In this document: piece by piece, positions 46,322 to 56,919 of the stretch
How the letters are laid out: each line of letters starts with the position of its first letter
How positions within the stretch are numbered: position 1 is the first letter of the stretch
Assembly (NCBI GenBank): GCA_963422465.1
Contig: OY730170.1
Coordinates: 3,200,379-3,264,378 of the forward strand
Direction of reading: 5' to 3'
Length of the DNA: 64,000 bases
DNA from: Lichina pygmaea
Taxonomy: Eukaryota; Ascomycota; Lichinomycetes; Lichinales; Lichinaceae
Translations under genes and position numbers: made by a program
Notes under the pieces: model-generated
What the model was told of the DNA's origin: nothing
Database searches by the model: none
Seen by the model: the letters and a program-made list of their open reading frames with translations, nothing else

Positions 46322-49300
46322 ATGAAGCGCACGGGTGTGGCGCCGGCCGAGGAGCACGAGAACCGCAAGGAGAGGGCCATGTTGGCGGCTCAGGTAAACC
46401 ATGTCCAGACGTCCTTGCGCGTCCCGATCGCGGTAGCTGTGCGCCGACGCTACAAGCTCAACGCGTGCTCTGCACCTGGGCCGGCTTTGGTGGCCTCCCC
46501 ATCCCACCTGGGTGTTCTGGCCTTGGAGGAAGGCAGAACGGCAGACTGACGCGACCTCGTCACCCCAGGCCTGTGAGACGTGTCGAACGAGGAAGACGAG
46601 ATGCGACGAGGGTCGTCCCAGCTGCGGTGGCTGCACGAAGCTGGGCGTGGAATGCCGGTACGAAGAGACTCGTCCGACCAAGTAAGTCACTCGTCCTTTG
46701 ATTCTGGCGGAGAAGCATGCTCTCCCTACGGCCTTTCCCCCGACAGGCAGGCCGTCCGAACCGCCTCGAACCGAATTCCTGCCCACTCCCAGCTTCTTGC
46801 GTCTCGGCACATGGTCGATGAACATCTCGTCATCTTAGGAAGGACAAGAATCTCGGTCAGATTTTCGAGACGCTTGAGCGGCTCGAGACCGTTGTTGACG
46901 ATCTTCCACGCCGCATCGTCGACACCCTACCGGCATCCGCCTTGCCCTCGACTTTCCCGGACTGGCACAGGCCGGAACGAGACTACGAGGTACCCAGAGG
47001 GTGGAACACGGTGTCCCGTCGACTCCTTGCCTGGCCGGCCGTCCAGGAAGCGCTGCGGGACGACCTGCGCGACGAGATGGATGCTCTCCAGATCTTCCGC
47101 GAGAACGGCCCAAGGCTGGTCACGGAGCTGGAGCGCGCCGCCGGCCTTGCCACGACATCCTTCTTCGAGTATCAACCGGTACCTGCCCATCTGCAGGTGC
47201 CGGACGAATCTGGTTCACGCATCATCTTCCCCTCCTTGCCCTTGGACACGATTCGTAACCTCTCGGAGTGGTACTTCTCCGCCTTCAACCCTACCTATCC
47301 CGTCCTGGACTCGCAGCTGTATTTCTCGCGCACGCTTCCGGCCGTCATTCGCCACGGTCTCGGCGAGAGCGACCCGGGATCGATCATCACCCTGTTGGTC
47401 ATCGCCCTTGGACGCCACGCGCTCGAGGGCTCCACCGGCACGCCACTGTCCAACAGCGGCGGTAAGGCGAGCGGCCTGCGAGGCGGCACCGCCGACGTAC
47501 CACCGGGTCTGGATTTCTTCAACGAGGCACGGAGGCGAATGGGCTTCGCTATGACGCTCTATACCCTCGAGCACGTTCAGATCTTCGCCCTAGCCGCGTG
47601 AGCACGCTTCTCTTCCTCCCTCCCCCGCCTCTTTTTTCTTTCTTTCTTGCTTCCTCTCCTTTCAAACCCTTCTGCCGCTCTATTATCTTTGCGAGGGAGA
47701 TATGCTCCGTCTCGACGACCGAGCCTCGGCTCTATCAGACCACAAGCTAATGACTCTCCTCGACGGTGACAAGGTTGCAGACTGTTCTACGCTCAGATCT
47801 GTCGCCACTCGGTGAGTACCTCCCCACAGCAATCATCTACCTTCGCCGAACGTCGTCAAACTTTGTTCCCCGCGTCCCCTCTCCCCGCCGGCGTCCTAAC
47901 GCCCCTACGCCATCTCGCAGGATTTCTGGCGCATGACGTCCTACGCGTCCTCGACCTGTATGGCGCTAATACATTCGTAACTTGCCCTTTCATCTGCGTC
48001 TACGCCTCCTTTTTGCCTCTCTTCCTCTGTCCTTCACCCGTCTCTCGCTCTCCTGCGCTCTCCTCCTTTCCTTCCTCCCTGTTTGTTCGCTCCGCCGCTG
48101 GAGGCAATGCTCTGACGAGCACCTCTTCAGCAACCAGATCGACTGGGATTCATGGTACGGTGATCGCGTCAAGCGCCTCTACTGGTTATGCGCCGTCATG
48201 CAATCGTACGCTTCTGCCTTCCCTTTCGAGACGTGGTCGCTCTCCTTCCGCTTCGCGAATAACACGGAAGCCCCGGAAACCGACAGTGGCGCCCTCATGG
48301 AGCTAGAATTTCCTTTGACGACCCTCGAGGGGTTGGCGGACGAGGTTCCGTTGCCGACGTTTCGGGGTGACGACGACAACGGACAGGCATGGAAACTCGA
48401 GGCGGAACCCTTCCCGTATCACTTCCTAGCTCAGGTCACGCTCCGACAGGTCGTCGTTCGCGTCTTCTCCAACCTATACGAATCCGGTCCGTCCTGATTC
48501 TTCTCCAACCAGCTCGAGTTCCCGCTTCCCGTGCCTTCAGCCCCGGAGCCTGCTGACGAGTCCAAAGGGGCGGAGAGCGGCGCGTCGCAGGCGAAAGGTA
48601 CGTATTATGAACCCTCGAGGACGCTTGTGCTCGAGCTTTCGCGGCAACTCGAGGAGTGGCGCTCGCTGCTGCCCAACCCATTGCAGTGGACGGACGACAT
48701 GAACGAGGAGAAGCCAAACGCGAGCGGTCAATACTCCGCCGACCCTCCGCTCTTCGTGGCCGACACGGCCGATAGGTCCTCGGCGAGGCCTGTTCGCAAC
48801 GCGGACACCTTGATCGCCGCCCTTCGATCGAGGTACCTCTATGTTCGGTTCATGATCTATCTTCCCTACATCTACAAGGTCCTGGCGTCGCCTCAGCTAG
48901 CCAAGGACGAAGACATTGAGAATTGCGTCATCTGTCTGCGGGTGAGTCCGGCGATGGGACGGCATCGGCTCCTTCGAACACGAGGATACCCGAGCTGGCC
49001 AAGCTGACCACTCAACGCGCCGCGGCGGTTGGAACATAGTCGGGCATTCGCTGGCCCATCACGATGTCGCCACCGAAGGACACCATGCGCTTGACGCCAC
49101 ATCTGTTTTGCTGGACTTATAGGTACGAATAGCATGTCCAATCATCCCTCGGTTCCGCTTCTTGGCCGGACCGATCCAATTTTTTACAACTTACGGCAGC
49201 CTTCTCAACGTTCTCGTCATCCTTCACATGACCACCAAATCCAGCATCCTGAGATATGCCCGAGAGAAGCACTTCCCTCCGGGTGAGATGGAGAGCAGTG

Positions 49301-49395
49301 CAGCCTTGATGCTGGACTGGATCCACGACATGTCGAAGATTGACGCCGTCGCCCGGCGAGCCTGGATCATCCTGAAGCAAGTCTATCCAGTGTGA
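46322..49395 (+). CDS. Zn2Cys6 transcription factor with fungal-specific middle domain
   Basis: Ten exons: 46322-46393, 46569-46681, 46839-47597, 47781-47811, 47921-47976, 48131-48205, 48287-48486, 48541-48941, 49040-49122 and 49200-49395, giving 661 residues. All phases agree. Exon 2 restores the binuclear cluster CETCRTRKTRC and, after DEGRPS, CGGCTKLGVEC (CX2CX6CX6CX2CX6C, residues 26-51), which binds DNA as a nuclear regulator. A linker (NLGQIFETLERLETVVDDLP) resembles the usual dimerisation coil. The central part has LSEWYFSAFNPTYPVLD, FALAALFYAQICRHSDFWRM, SNQIDWDSWYGDRVKRLYWL and LMELEFPLTTLEGLADEVPL, matching the fungal-specific transcription-factor domain. The C-terminus reads RLTPHLFCWTYR then LLNVLVILHMTTKSS. 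The 81-nt intron at 48206-48286 has no in-frame stop and length divisible by three, so retention is possible. No target genes are evident nearby. Confidence 0.9.
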
Positions 49396-51517
49396 CGGGC
49401 CGGCTTTCCGTGGCTCTGATCGGTAGATGTTGCAGCCCCGTCAACGGTGACGAAGAACAGCCCCATCTGGCGTGTCTCCAACCGGCTGCTTGCATGCGCT
49501 TTCTGTATCCATCTTCCCTCCATCCACGTATCTCTCTCCTCTTGACGGGAGCAATTTCCTGCGCGCATAGGTCGCCGTGAACCGTCGTCGGTGGCATTGG
49601 TGGAGAAGCATTGAAAGCAACGACTATCCGGCAGATCTGGCGAATGTCTTTTGCTACCGTTGCCGACATATACCCCCTCTCCCCTCCCCCCTCCCTCCTT
49701 CAGTTCTTTATCGTCAGAACCCCAAAACTCATGACGGATCCCTACCTGCATCAATATCATCAAAGGCCTAGCAAGTTCTGGTCGAGTATCGAGTTTGTGG
49801 ACGCCAAATACCTTTGCATGTTTTGGAGTGGTCCCTTGGCCCAGCTACATATAGCTTTTTAAGAGGCTGACGATGGCAGATGTGACGAGGCAGGCAGCCT
49901 GGAGGATCCTTGCGAGTGAGCTACTAGGGCCAGTCCTAGTGCGTAGTCTTCTGCCGTGTTACTGTGTGTACAAAACAAACAGAGGCTTGAATCGGGCACC
50001 GATACAGGATGGACGGGGTACGTATATACGTGCTGGTAATCACGGGAAAGAGCGGAGGAAGGCTGTGAAAATGGACGAGTCTTGTCCGCTTGCCAGGTAG
50101 AGGATTTTCCGACCAATCACCATGACATGAGGTGCATGATGGGGCCGGTTGCCCTTTGGTAGCTATAGGCCACCAACCCTGACGACCGACGATAATCTGG
50201 CCAACTCGGGTGACTAGGTCGAACTTCCGTCAGGCTTCTACAGCATGCCAGGGTGAGCACGATTCTTAGTAATCGTGGGTTGGATGGCGTTCGTGGTGGG
50301 GGTTTTTTCCCGCAGTGGACCAAACCACATGTCCCACGATGACGTCCCACGATGACTGGGTGAGATCAGGTGACGACGTAGGGCAGATTTCTACATGTCA
50401 GGACAGAGAACCCTGACTAATCACTGGCTTGTAAGGTTGGGGGGGGGTTTCTGTGCCCTTCGGTGAACATCGCCCCGATGTTCGACGATAATGTGACCGT
50501 GCACCACCCAGCTCCGGACGGAGACAGGCACGACAGGCTCGAAATATCCGTTCGGCCTTCTGTAAGAAGCTAGTCGGCGACCGGTCGCTTACCGGTACGG
50601 TACGGTACGGTACGTTACGTACCAGTACGCTAGTCAGGTCGAGGTCGACTACGTTACGTACAGGGCACAGGATATATTTCTCGACGGTTGGTAAGACGTA
50701 CGTATGTGACGTAGTGGTCTCTTACCACTCCGAGGTGGTCGTGCATGTTGTATGATACGGTACGTAACGTACGGTACGTAACGTACGGTACGGTACCGTA
50801 CGTAAGTTATGTACCGCTACGTCCCTGACATGCACCACGCAAGGGTGTTGTGCAGTGTGAAGCGGGGCAACGATCCCATCGTACCGACGCCGGGAGCGGA
50901 AACTCGAAGGAACAGCCGGGCGAAGGATGTCGAAGTCGGAACCATCGTCTGGTTCGACCGGCTCGTCTGCTTTGATCCATCGGAGAGGGCATCGAAGAAT
51001 CACGTGGAAAGACTGGCGCAACCTCCGATTTTGGCATGGATATCTGGTACGTAAGCTGTAGACCGTACGGTAGACCGAGATCTCAGGAGAGAGATTTACT
51101 TTTCAAGCGCCGAGAGCGCTTCTGCTGACTATAGCCGGACAGGATGTGGAGCGACGGAGCCTGAAATGTCTGTATGATTGGTGGCAGAATCGCAATAATG
51201 TAGAATAGACAACGATGGCAGACTTGAGATGTTGTGGTCATGCAATGCACTTGGTTCTCCTCCCAGAAACGCCTGGACGCTCGAACCTGAGCCCTTGCCT
51301 GACGGCCACCAGCTTTGTCCGGAAAATCAGCTCCTGCATTACCCAGCGCCGGCGTGTGTGTGGAGAGCGTGAGCTCCGTCAACGAGCCGACTCTTGGCGA
51401 TCCCTAAGCATTGGACAGAATCGACCTGCTCCTCCTCCTGCCCGACACCGGCCAGCTCTATCCTGAGAACGAGTCCCTGCCTTACCCAGCGCCGGCGTGT
51501 GTGGAGAGTGTGAGCTC
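49396..51517. other. Intergenic with dense GTAC/TACGTA tracts and a diverged duplication
   Basis: No gene was recognised. 50593-50630 and 50756-50815 are built of GGTACGTAACGTAC-type tandem palindromes. A G9-10 run lies near 50440. Part of a diverged local duplication (51336-51430) lies at the right end and is listed separately. Confidence 0.45.
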
Positions 51518-51570
51518 TTAGCGGACCCCAACCATCGGATAAGATCGACCCGGGACTCCTCCTGGCGCTA
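51336..51570. repeat. Diverged direct duplication of about 90 bp
   Basis: 51339-51430 and 51480-51555 share TTACCCAGCGCCGGCGTGTG, TGGAGAG(C/T)GTGAGCTC and a following GATCGACC block, with differences between. The second copy overlaps the 3' end of the putative secreted-protein gene (stop at 51518), so that gene's present stop codon lies in duplicated sequence. Confidence 0.65.
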
Positions 51571-52149
51571 TCCTTTTGCTGCCGCTGAAAAGATAATACT
51601 TCGCTGTTTCAAGCACACGCTGCAGAAGGCGGTTTTGTTTGGCTTCCGGGCTCAGAGTGAGCTGCGACAGGCCAGGCTTAGGGTCTGGCTCAGCAGAAAG
51701 TTGCGGATCCAGTGAACGCCCTTCATTGATGCCCCGCATCTGGGCTGCAATCTCTTCGTCCCGAAATTCTGCGCATTTCGTGAACAGTATCTCAATGTAC
51801 CGCAAGCGGTCGTCTAGGCTGTGTGGGAAAAGCTCTTCTGCTAGACTTGGCTGCATATCCTCAAGTCAGCCATCAGGAATGCTCCATAGTCAGAAGATGG
51901 AGCCGAATGGATGTCAGAAGGAACCTAGCAGCGCTTTATGAGACGCACCGCCATCTCGAGACACTTTTCATAGTCCCAGTGGATTTTTTGTGTGACCCGT
52001 TTGGGAAAGATCTTTGCGTAGGTCTTGCGGGTGATTTCCCACGGTTCTGTGGGTGGTAGCCGGTCACTCCCTCCGGGACCATTGCTGCCCACCGCGGTGG
52101 CAGTGAGGGTCGTCAAGACCAGAGTCAAGAAGAATATACGACCGAGCAT
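51518..52149 (-). CDS. Putative small secreted protein, 177 residues
   Basis: Two exons, 52149-51949 and 51850-51518, separated by a 98-nt intron (donor GTGCGT, branch GGCTGACT, acceptor ATGCAG). The N-terminus MLGRIFFLTLVLTTLTATAV is a convincing signal peptide, with likely cleavage after AVG or nearby. The mature chain of about 156 residues is charged and helical (WEITRKTYAKIFPKRVTQKI, LRYIEILFTKCAEFRDEEIA, NRLLQRVLETAKYYLF) and has only two cysteines. No transmembrane segment follows. I recognise no family. Size and secretion signal fit a small secreted protein, possibly an effector-like protein, but this is inference. It is divergent from HUS1 over 614 bp. Confidence 0.55.
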
Positions 52150-52763
52150 GTTGTGCGAACATCAACCCAAGTGTTCTCTGTGGAGCTGCCGAACGCTGTT
52201 TCCAGCTGATGGAGTCCAGGGCGGACGGGAGCCAGTCTACGTTCCAAGCCGCCGTCTTGGAGTGCTTTCCAGGCAGTGTCAGGCCACTGCCGGAGTAGCA
52301 CCTTTCATAGACGTCTGCTATCTCGTTCCACTCGTCCGGTCCCGGAGATAATTTCCGAGTGACTGGTGTTCCTGACAATACCGTACCAGTACTTCGTACA
52401 CTGCCGTGTCTTCGTATGTACTCGTACGTAAGGCCGTGGGGAGTACAGATATCCCGGTACCGGTACCGTACCTATCGCGGCCCTGCAGCAACACAGCGGA
52501 AAACTTTACCCCACCGGCGTTAGCTGCGTCAAGCAGACGTGGATCTCTGGAGAACCGACTTGAGCGCCTACGAGATACCAGGCCACGGACGACTTGAAAA
52601 AGGTAAGATAAGCAATACGGTACGAACAAGCTGCATAGCTTGCGTGGCTGCACTAGCCGCTGAGCTTGATAGCTCTCTTGTTTGATACGGGTACCGTACC
52701 ATACCGTTCGGTATCGGTAGAGGCCAATTGCTCCTCCGTCCAACGTCCTACCAAGCGCCTACA
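52150..52763. promoter_or_regulatory. Divergent promoter region, secreted protein/HUS1
   Basis: 614 bp between the two start codons. GGTACCGGTACCGTACC-type palindromes lie at 52454-52472 and 52688-52705. No specific site can be assigned. Confidence 0.4.
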
Positions 52764-54456
52764 ATGAGGTTCAACAGCTCGATCAGCAACATCTCGACAT
52801 TTACGAGTCAGGATCCCCCCTGGAATCGCGTGAATGGATTCAAGGATGCTTCGTAGACTGACTGGTTCTACGCAACATCAAGCCAGAGTTCACTGCATCC
52901 TTGGTATCGATAGGCAACTTTGCCTGGGTGCGTCTCGAGGACGATCAGGTCCGCTTCACGATCGCGCCTGAACAAGGCACTCAAGTATGGGCGTAGGTTT
53001 ATGCTCTGAGAAATGACATGACTCTACTTTGCTTCCGCTGGCTGACACTTGCGCGAAGGGTGTTGGCAACCGTGAGTGAAATAGAGACTTGAACGAAAGT
53101 CCCAAGGGGAATCTGGCTGGAACCATGAACGCGTTCCTGGGCTCCTTTCACTGAAGGGAGGGGGGAAGCGTTAGGACACCATCTTTGAAAGATACAGCAT
53201 CCAATCGGCCGCCCCAAACAACACAATCAATCTCGAAGTTCCCATCGACCAGCTACTCCGCGCGCTGAAGTCGGCCTATGGAGCAGCATCCGCGGCGCTG
53301 CGGCTGACCAAGAAGGACAACGTCCCGGTCTTGGCCCTGACGATCAGGCGGAACACGATCACCAACGCCGCGCCAGCAGGCGCCTTCGACTTGGGCGACC
53401 ACGCGCCATCGGCCGCGCCGAGCGTCGGCGGCTCTCGCGACGCGAGCGTGCCTCTCGCGGCAGGCGTGCCGCGAGACGTTGAGACGATCGTGACTCAGAA
53501 TGTAGCGGTGCGGGTGTTGCCGGGGGCCAGCGTCGAGGGGATCCGCGAGCCACGATGCCGGGAGCCGGACGTGCACATCATGCTGCCGTCGCTGTCGCAG
53601 ATCAAAGGCATCTCAGATCGGTTCACCAAGATTGCGACGGGGGCGCGGTCGTCAGGGAGCGTCTCTGCGTCGGCGACGCTCGCGAGGACCTCCGGCCCGC
53701 GCTTGGAGTTCTCGGCTAACATGCACGGCTCTCTGCGTCTGAGGACCTCCACCGACGCCTTGTCCATCACCTCCGTCTGGCACGGCTTGACGAACCCCGA
53801 ACTCGACCCCACCCAGGTCGAGGGCGGCGAGGAGGGCATCCGGAACCACCCCAGCACGCGCATGCGTCAGATGGACGCACACGAAGACGACGAAGACGGA
53901 GATAGCGGATGGGCCACCGTCCGCATCGATGGCCGCGATTGGAGCAGGGTCCTCTCGGTGGGCCGATTGGGCGGCCGTGTCATAGCCTGTGAGGTCCAAC
54001 CCCTCTCCTCCAGTCACCTCATAGCAAAATCATCTCCTTGATCTGGAAAGGCCCAGTCACGCGTGTTGTCATCATTGGCGCTGTTGTATCTGTTCTCATC
54101 AGCCCTGTTCGCTCTATCACAACTGGCTGCGGGTCCGCAGTGTTCACGTTGTTTGTACGGGAACAAGAAAGGCTTACGGACTACCTACCACGGCACGTGG
54201 AAAACATAGGTTTCGTGCACGACCAAGCCCTCATACTGTATGTCTATCTGTCGACCGGTAACGACGACGACGGCGATGGCGATCAAGCCGAGGGATCTAT
54301 CCTGACAGTGAGCTGTTCCCTTTCTCGTCCAACAAGGCTTTCTCCGGTCTCCAGTGTTGAATATGCTTCACCGAATATCGCACTCTTGACTGACCACAAA
54401 GAGGCCCTGCCGGGTTGGGTTTGATGTAGTATTACATCAACTCTTACAGCGCTTGA
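52764..54456 (+). CDS. HUS1: DNA-damage checkpoint clamp subunit Hus1
   Basis: Six exons: 52764-52806, 52887-52992, 53059-53071 (13 nt), 53175-53988, 54210-54307 and 54430-54456, giving 366 residues. The frame closes only with the 13-nt exon, which restores GTQVWAVLATDTIFERY. Key blocks are MRFNSSISNISTFTKFTASL, FAWVRLEDDQVRFTIAPEQG, NNTINLEVPIDQLLRALKSA, ALRLTKKDNVPVLALTI, VHIMLPSLSQIKGISDRF, LEFSANMHGSLRLR and, after the last two introns, CFVHDQALILYVYL and YYINSYSA at the end. Hus1 is a PCNA-like subunit of the Rad9-Rad1-Hus1 (9-1-1) clamp loaded on damaged DNA in the nucleus to activate the checkpoint kinase. Fungal-type insertions (acidic DEDGD stretches) make it longer than the 280-residue human protein. 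The 221-nt intron 53989-54209 is long for this window; the first donor (GTCAGG) is weak. Confidence 0.94.
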
Positions 54457-55221
54457 AATTACCAACAGATTGCTCGCTCTGGACATGTGTGATCACCATC
54501 CCCATACGTTGAGATTTGTCCTTTTTCCCTACGTACCAGTAGAGGGGCCTTGGGAGCTTTTCAGTAACTACCATTAGGATAGGTGGTAATACATAAGAGG
54601 GCACAGAGGCACAAGGGAGTAGGAGAAAATCAAGCTAGTCCGATCTCAGTATGACGTTCGAGGCGTTACCAGGTCAAGGCCGGCGGGGGGAAGAAACTGC
54701 TCCAAACTTTTGTAGCGACTGGACTCTAGTACAGACATACAAAGGTAATGAGAATACGTATATCCTTTGCTCTGTACTCCGTACTCCGTACGGACTCGCG
54801 GACAGTACGCACCGGCGCTATCGGTCGCCGGTGGCTTCCAACCTTAAACTCTGAATTACGTACTTCGTAGTGCCTCCAGCCCCCTAACGTAGGGCACGGG
54901 CCCCTTGCTACAGGCCCCCAAGCAAGAAAAGTACGCTGTAGGACCGTCAAGAGCTCGACAGATCTCGCATTACTCGTCGGTCGTCTGTCCACGCCCTCCA
55001 TGATCTACCTTCACATTCCGGTGCCTGATATTGCCCTAGTTTTCTTCCTGCACCTACTTCAGCCTTAATGGAAGAACAAAGATGCTTCTGAGCGCCTTTT
55101 TTGCCGCCTAATCTGATCTTCCATTTTTCTTGCCCGCTGGGGAAATGATATAAAGCAGCAAACAGTCTCCACCAACCGACCTTCAACTCCAATCATCCGT
55201 CCTTCGACTCGATCGGTCCTC
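54457..55221. other. Intergenic, HUS1 3' region and DUF7918 promoter
   Basis: No gene was recognised. TACGTA/CGTACGG words occur at 54528-54536 and 54780-54800. A TATA-like GATATAAAG lies at about 55148-55156, some 70 bp before the DUF7918 start codon. Confidence 0.45.
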
Positions 55222-56421
55222 ATGGCTATCCTCAGCGGATTCGAGGTGCGAATCAAGTCTAACGGGCAGTATCTCACCGAGTACAACGATCCGGCAAGCA
55301 ACGCTCAAGACGACGGTGACGAGATTGACAAGTACATCGAGGCAGTACCTGGTGCTCAGTTCTCTATCGAAATCGCTGTGACAAAAAAGTTTGGCTATGC
55401 TGGCGCCGACGCCGTGCACGCAGGTTACAAAATAGATGGTCTTAAGCGGCGGTGGTACCTGTTCTCGAATCGCCGCCTTGGTATAACCCCGAGCCATTCT
55501 CTTAGAGATGAAGCATTTATTCGCAAGGAGACTGGTCGCTGCGAAAGAGCCAAATTTGCGTTTGGACAGTTGTCAACAGGTTTGTTTGTCAGGCCTTCAC
55601 TCAAGCTGGACTCCCTGTCAGCTGATCGTATATAAAGTAGCGGAGTGCAACGATCAGTGCAGTGCCGTAGATTTTGGCAAGGGCGAGTGGCTGGGAAAGA
55701 TATCCATAGTGTTCTATCGAGTTACTGTTGTTCCGAAACCACCCTCCCGTCTGAAAGACGATGAGGAAACCCTCGTTTCGACCGTCCCGGAAAAGCTCCT
55801 GAAGGGAAAGGCTATAGACCGAACGGTAAAGTAACGTCTCCCTTTCTGACGCGTTGAGTAGAATATGATAGCTAATCGGGTTACAGTATGGTTGAGGGCG
55901 TCTCATGCGAGATTCCAATGAGCGCTCCCTGGAGACCCTCGCGGTTACGTGGTCGGGAGGGGCGTGCAAGAACGATAACGTTCTTTTACCGTTCGAGAAG
56001 TCTGTCCCTGTTTCCTGACAACATGTGTACGATATGCTCAGGAGAGTAGGGGCGTTACAAGTCATAGGCTGTATCCCTCGGGATCCAAGCCCGCCAATCA
56101 CACCCGTACCAGCGGCGACCGACGACGATGTGGTGGAAGTGGATAGGAAAGCAACCGTGACTCGTAGACAAACGTCTGCGCTTGAGCAAGAGCTGCGAGA
56201 ACTGCGAGTAAGCCATCCCAAGCGCAACCAAACCACTCGGGCACCGCGAGACTGACGAGGACCAGACTCGACTTCGAGAACTCGAAGGCCGAGAGACGTC
56301 CTCAAAGAGGGAGACTACGCCCTTGAAGCGTGAGAGGTCGCTGGAGGATATCTACGGGTCGACACCCAAGCGGGGCAGGTCGAAGGTTGTAGCTCCCGTC
56401 ATCGACCTCACGGAAGACTAG
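55222..56421 (+). CDS. DUF7918-type protein
   Basis: Exons 55222-55579 and 55638-55825 are firm; the rest of the gene up to the stop at 56421 contains two or three more introns whose borders are approximate. The protein opens MAILSGFEVRIKSNGQYLTE and DKYIEAVPGAQFSIEIAVTK, the beta-rich start of the fungal DUF7918 family, and exon 2 gives CSAVDFGKGEWLGKISIVFY. Later pieces read ITFFYRSR, joined to ALQVIGCIPRDPSPP by a probable 50-nt intron, then TSALEQELRELR and a basic tail RSLEDIYGSTPKRGRSKVVA ending VIDLTED. That acidic/hydrophobic end (IDLTxD) is common in this family and resembles a SUMO-interacting motif. Function is unknown. A TATA-like box lies about 70 bp upstream. The gene is convergent with SEC16. 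Confidence 0.78.
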
Positions 56422-56755
56422 AATGGAGAGACGTTTTTTTTTTCACGGAAGAGCAGAGTGGAGGGGGACTTCTTTTCTCTTGATGCCCAGAGCACATGAT
56501 TGTCGAGACGCTTTAGCATCAAGGTTGAATTGGTACGACAAGCTGCGGGTGTCGGAAGAAGAATTAAGGAATACAAGAGGGAGAATGTAAATTGCCTGAA
56601 GAAAAGAAGAAGAGACCAAGAGTAAAAGGACAGACCATGAGTAAAAAGAACAGACCAAGAATGAAAAAAAAAAAAAAACCTGTACAGGCTGTAAGTGAAT
56701 CTCAGTGAGTGAGTTAGTTGATATCACAATGCTCGCATGCTTGAACAGATACACT

Positions 56756-56786
<31 letters not shown>

Positions 56787-56919
56787 ACCTCTTTTCTGCA
56801 TTGCTCACTCGTGTGTAATCTGTGCCGCCTCATCGGAGGCGTATGCGCGCGCGCGCGAAGGATGAACATTATTAATCCCGACGAGCGGTCGGACGAAAGA
56901 ACGGATTCTTGGTTTGTTT
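56422..56919. terminator. Convergent 3' intergenic region with C30 tract
   Basis: 498 bp between the stop codons of the DUF7918 gene (+) and SEC16 (-). It holds a C30 run at 56757-56786, an A15 run at about 56665-56679 and an alternating CGCGCG patch at 56849-56857. Both transcripts must terminate here; no specific signal can be named. Confidence 0.45.
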
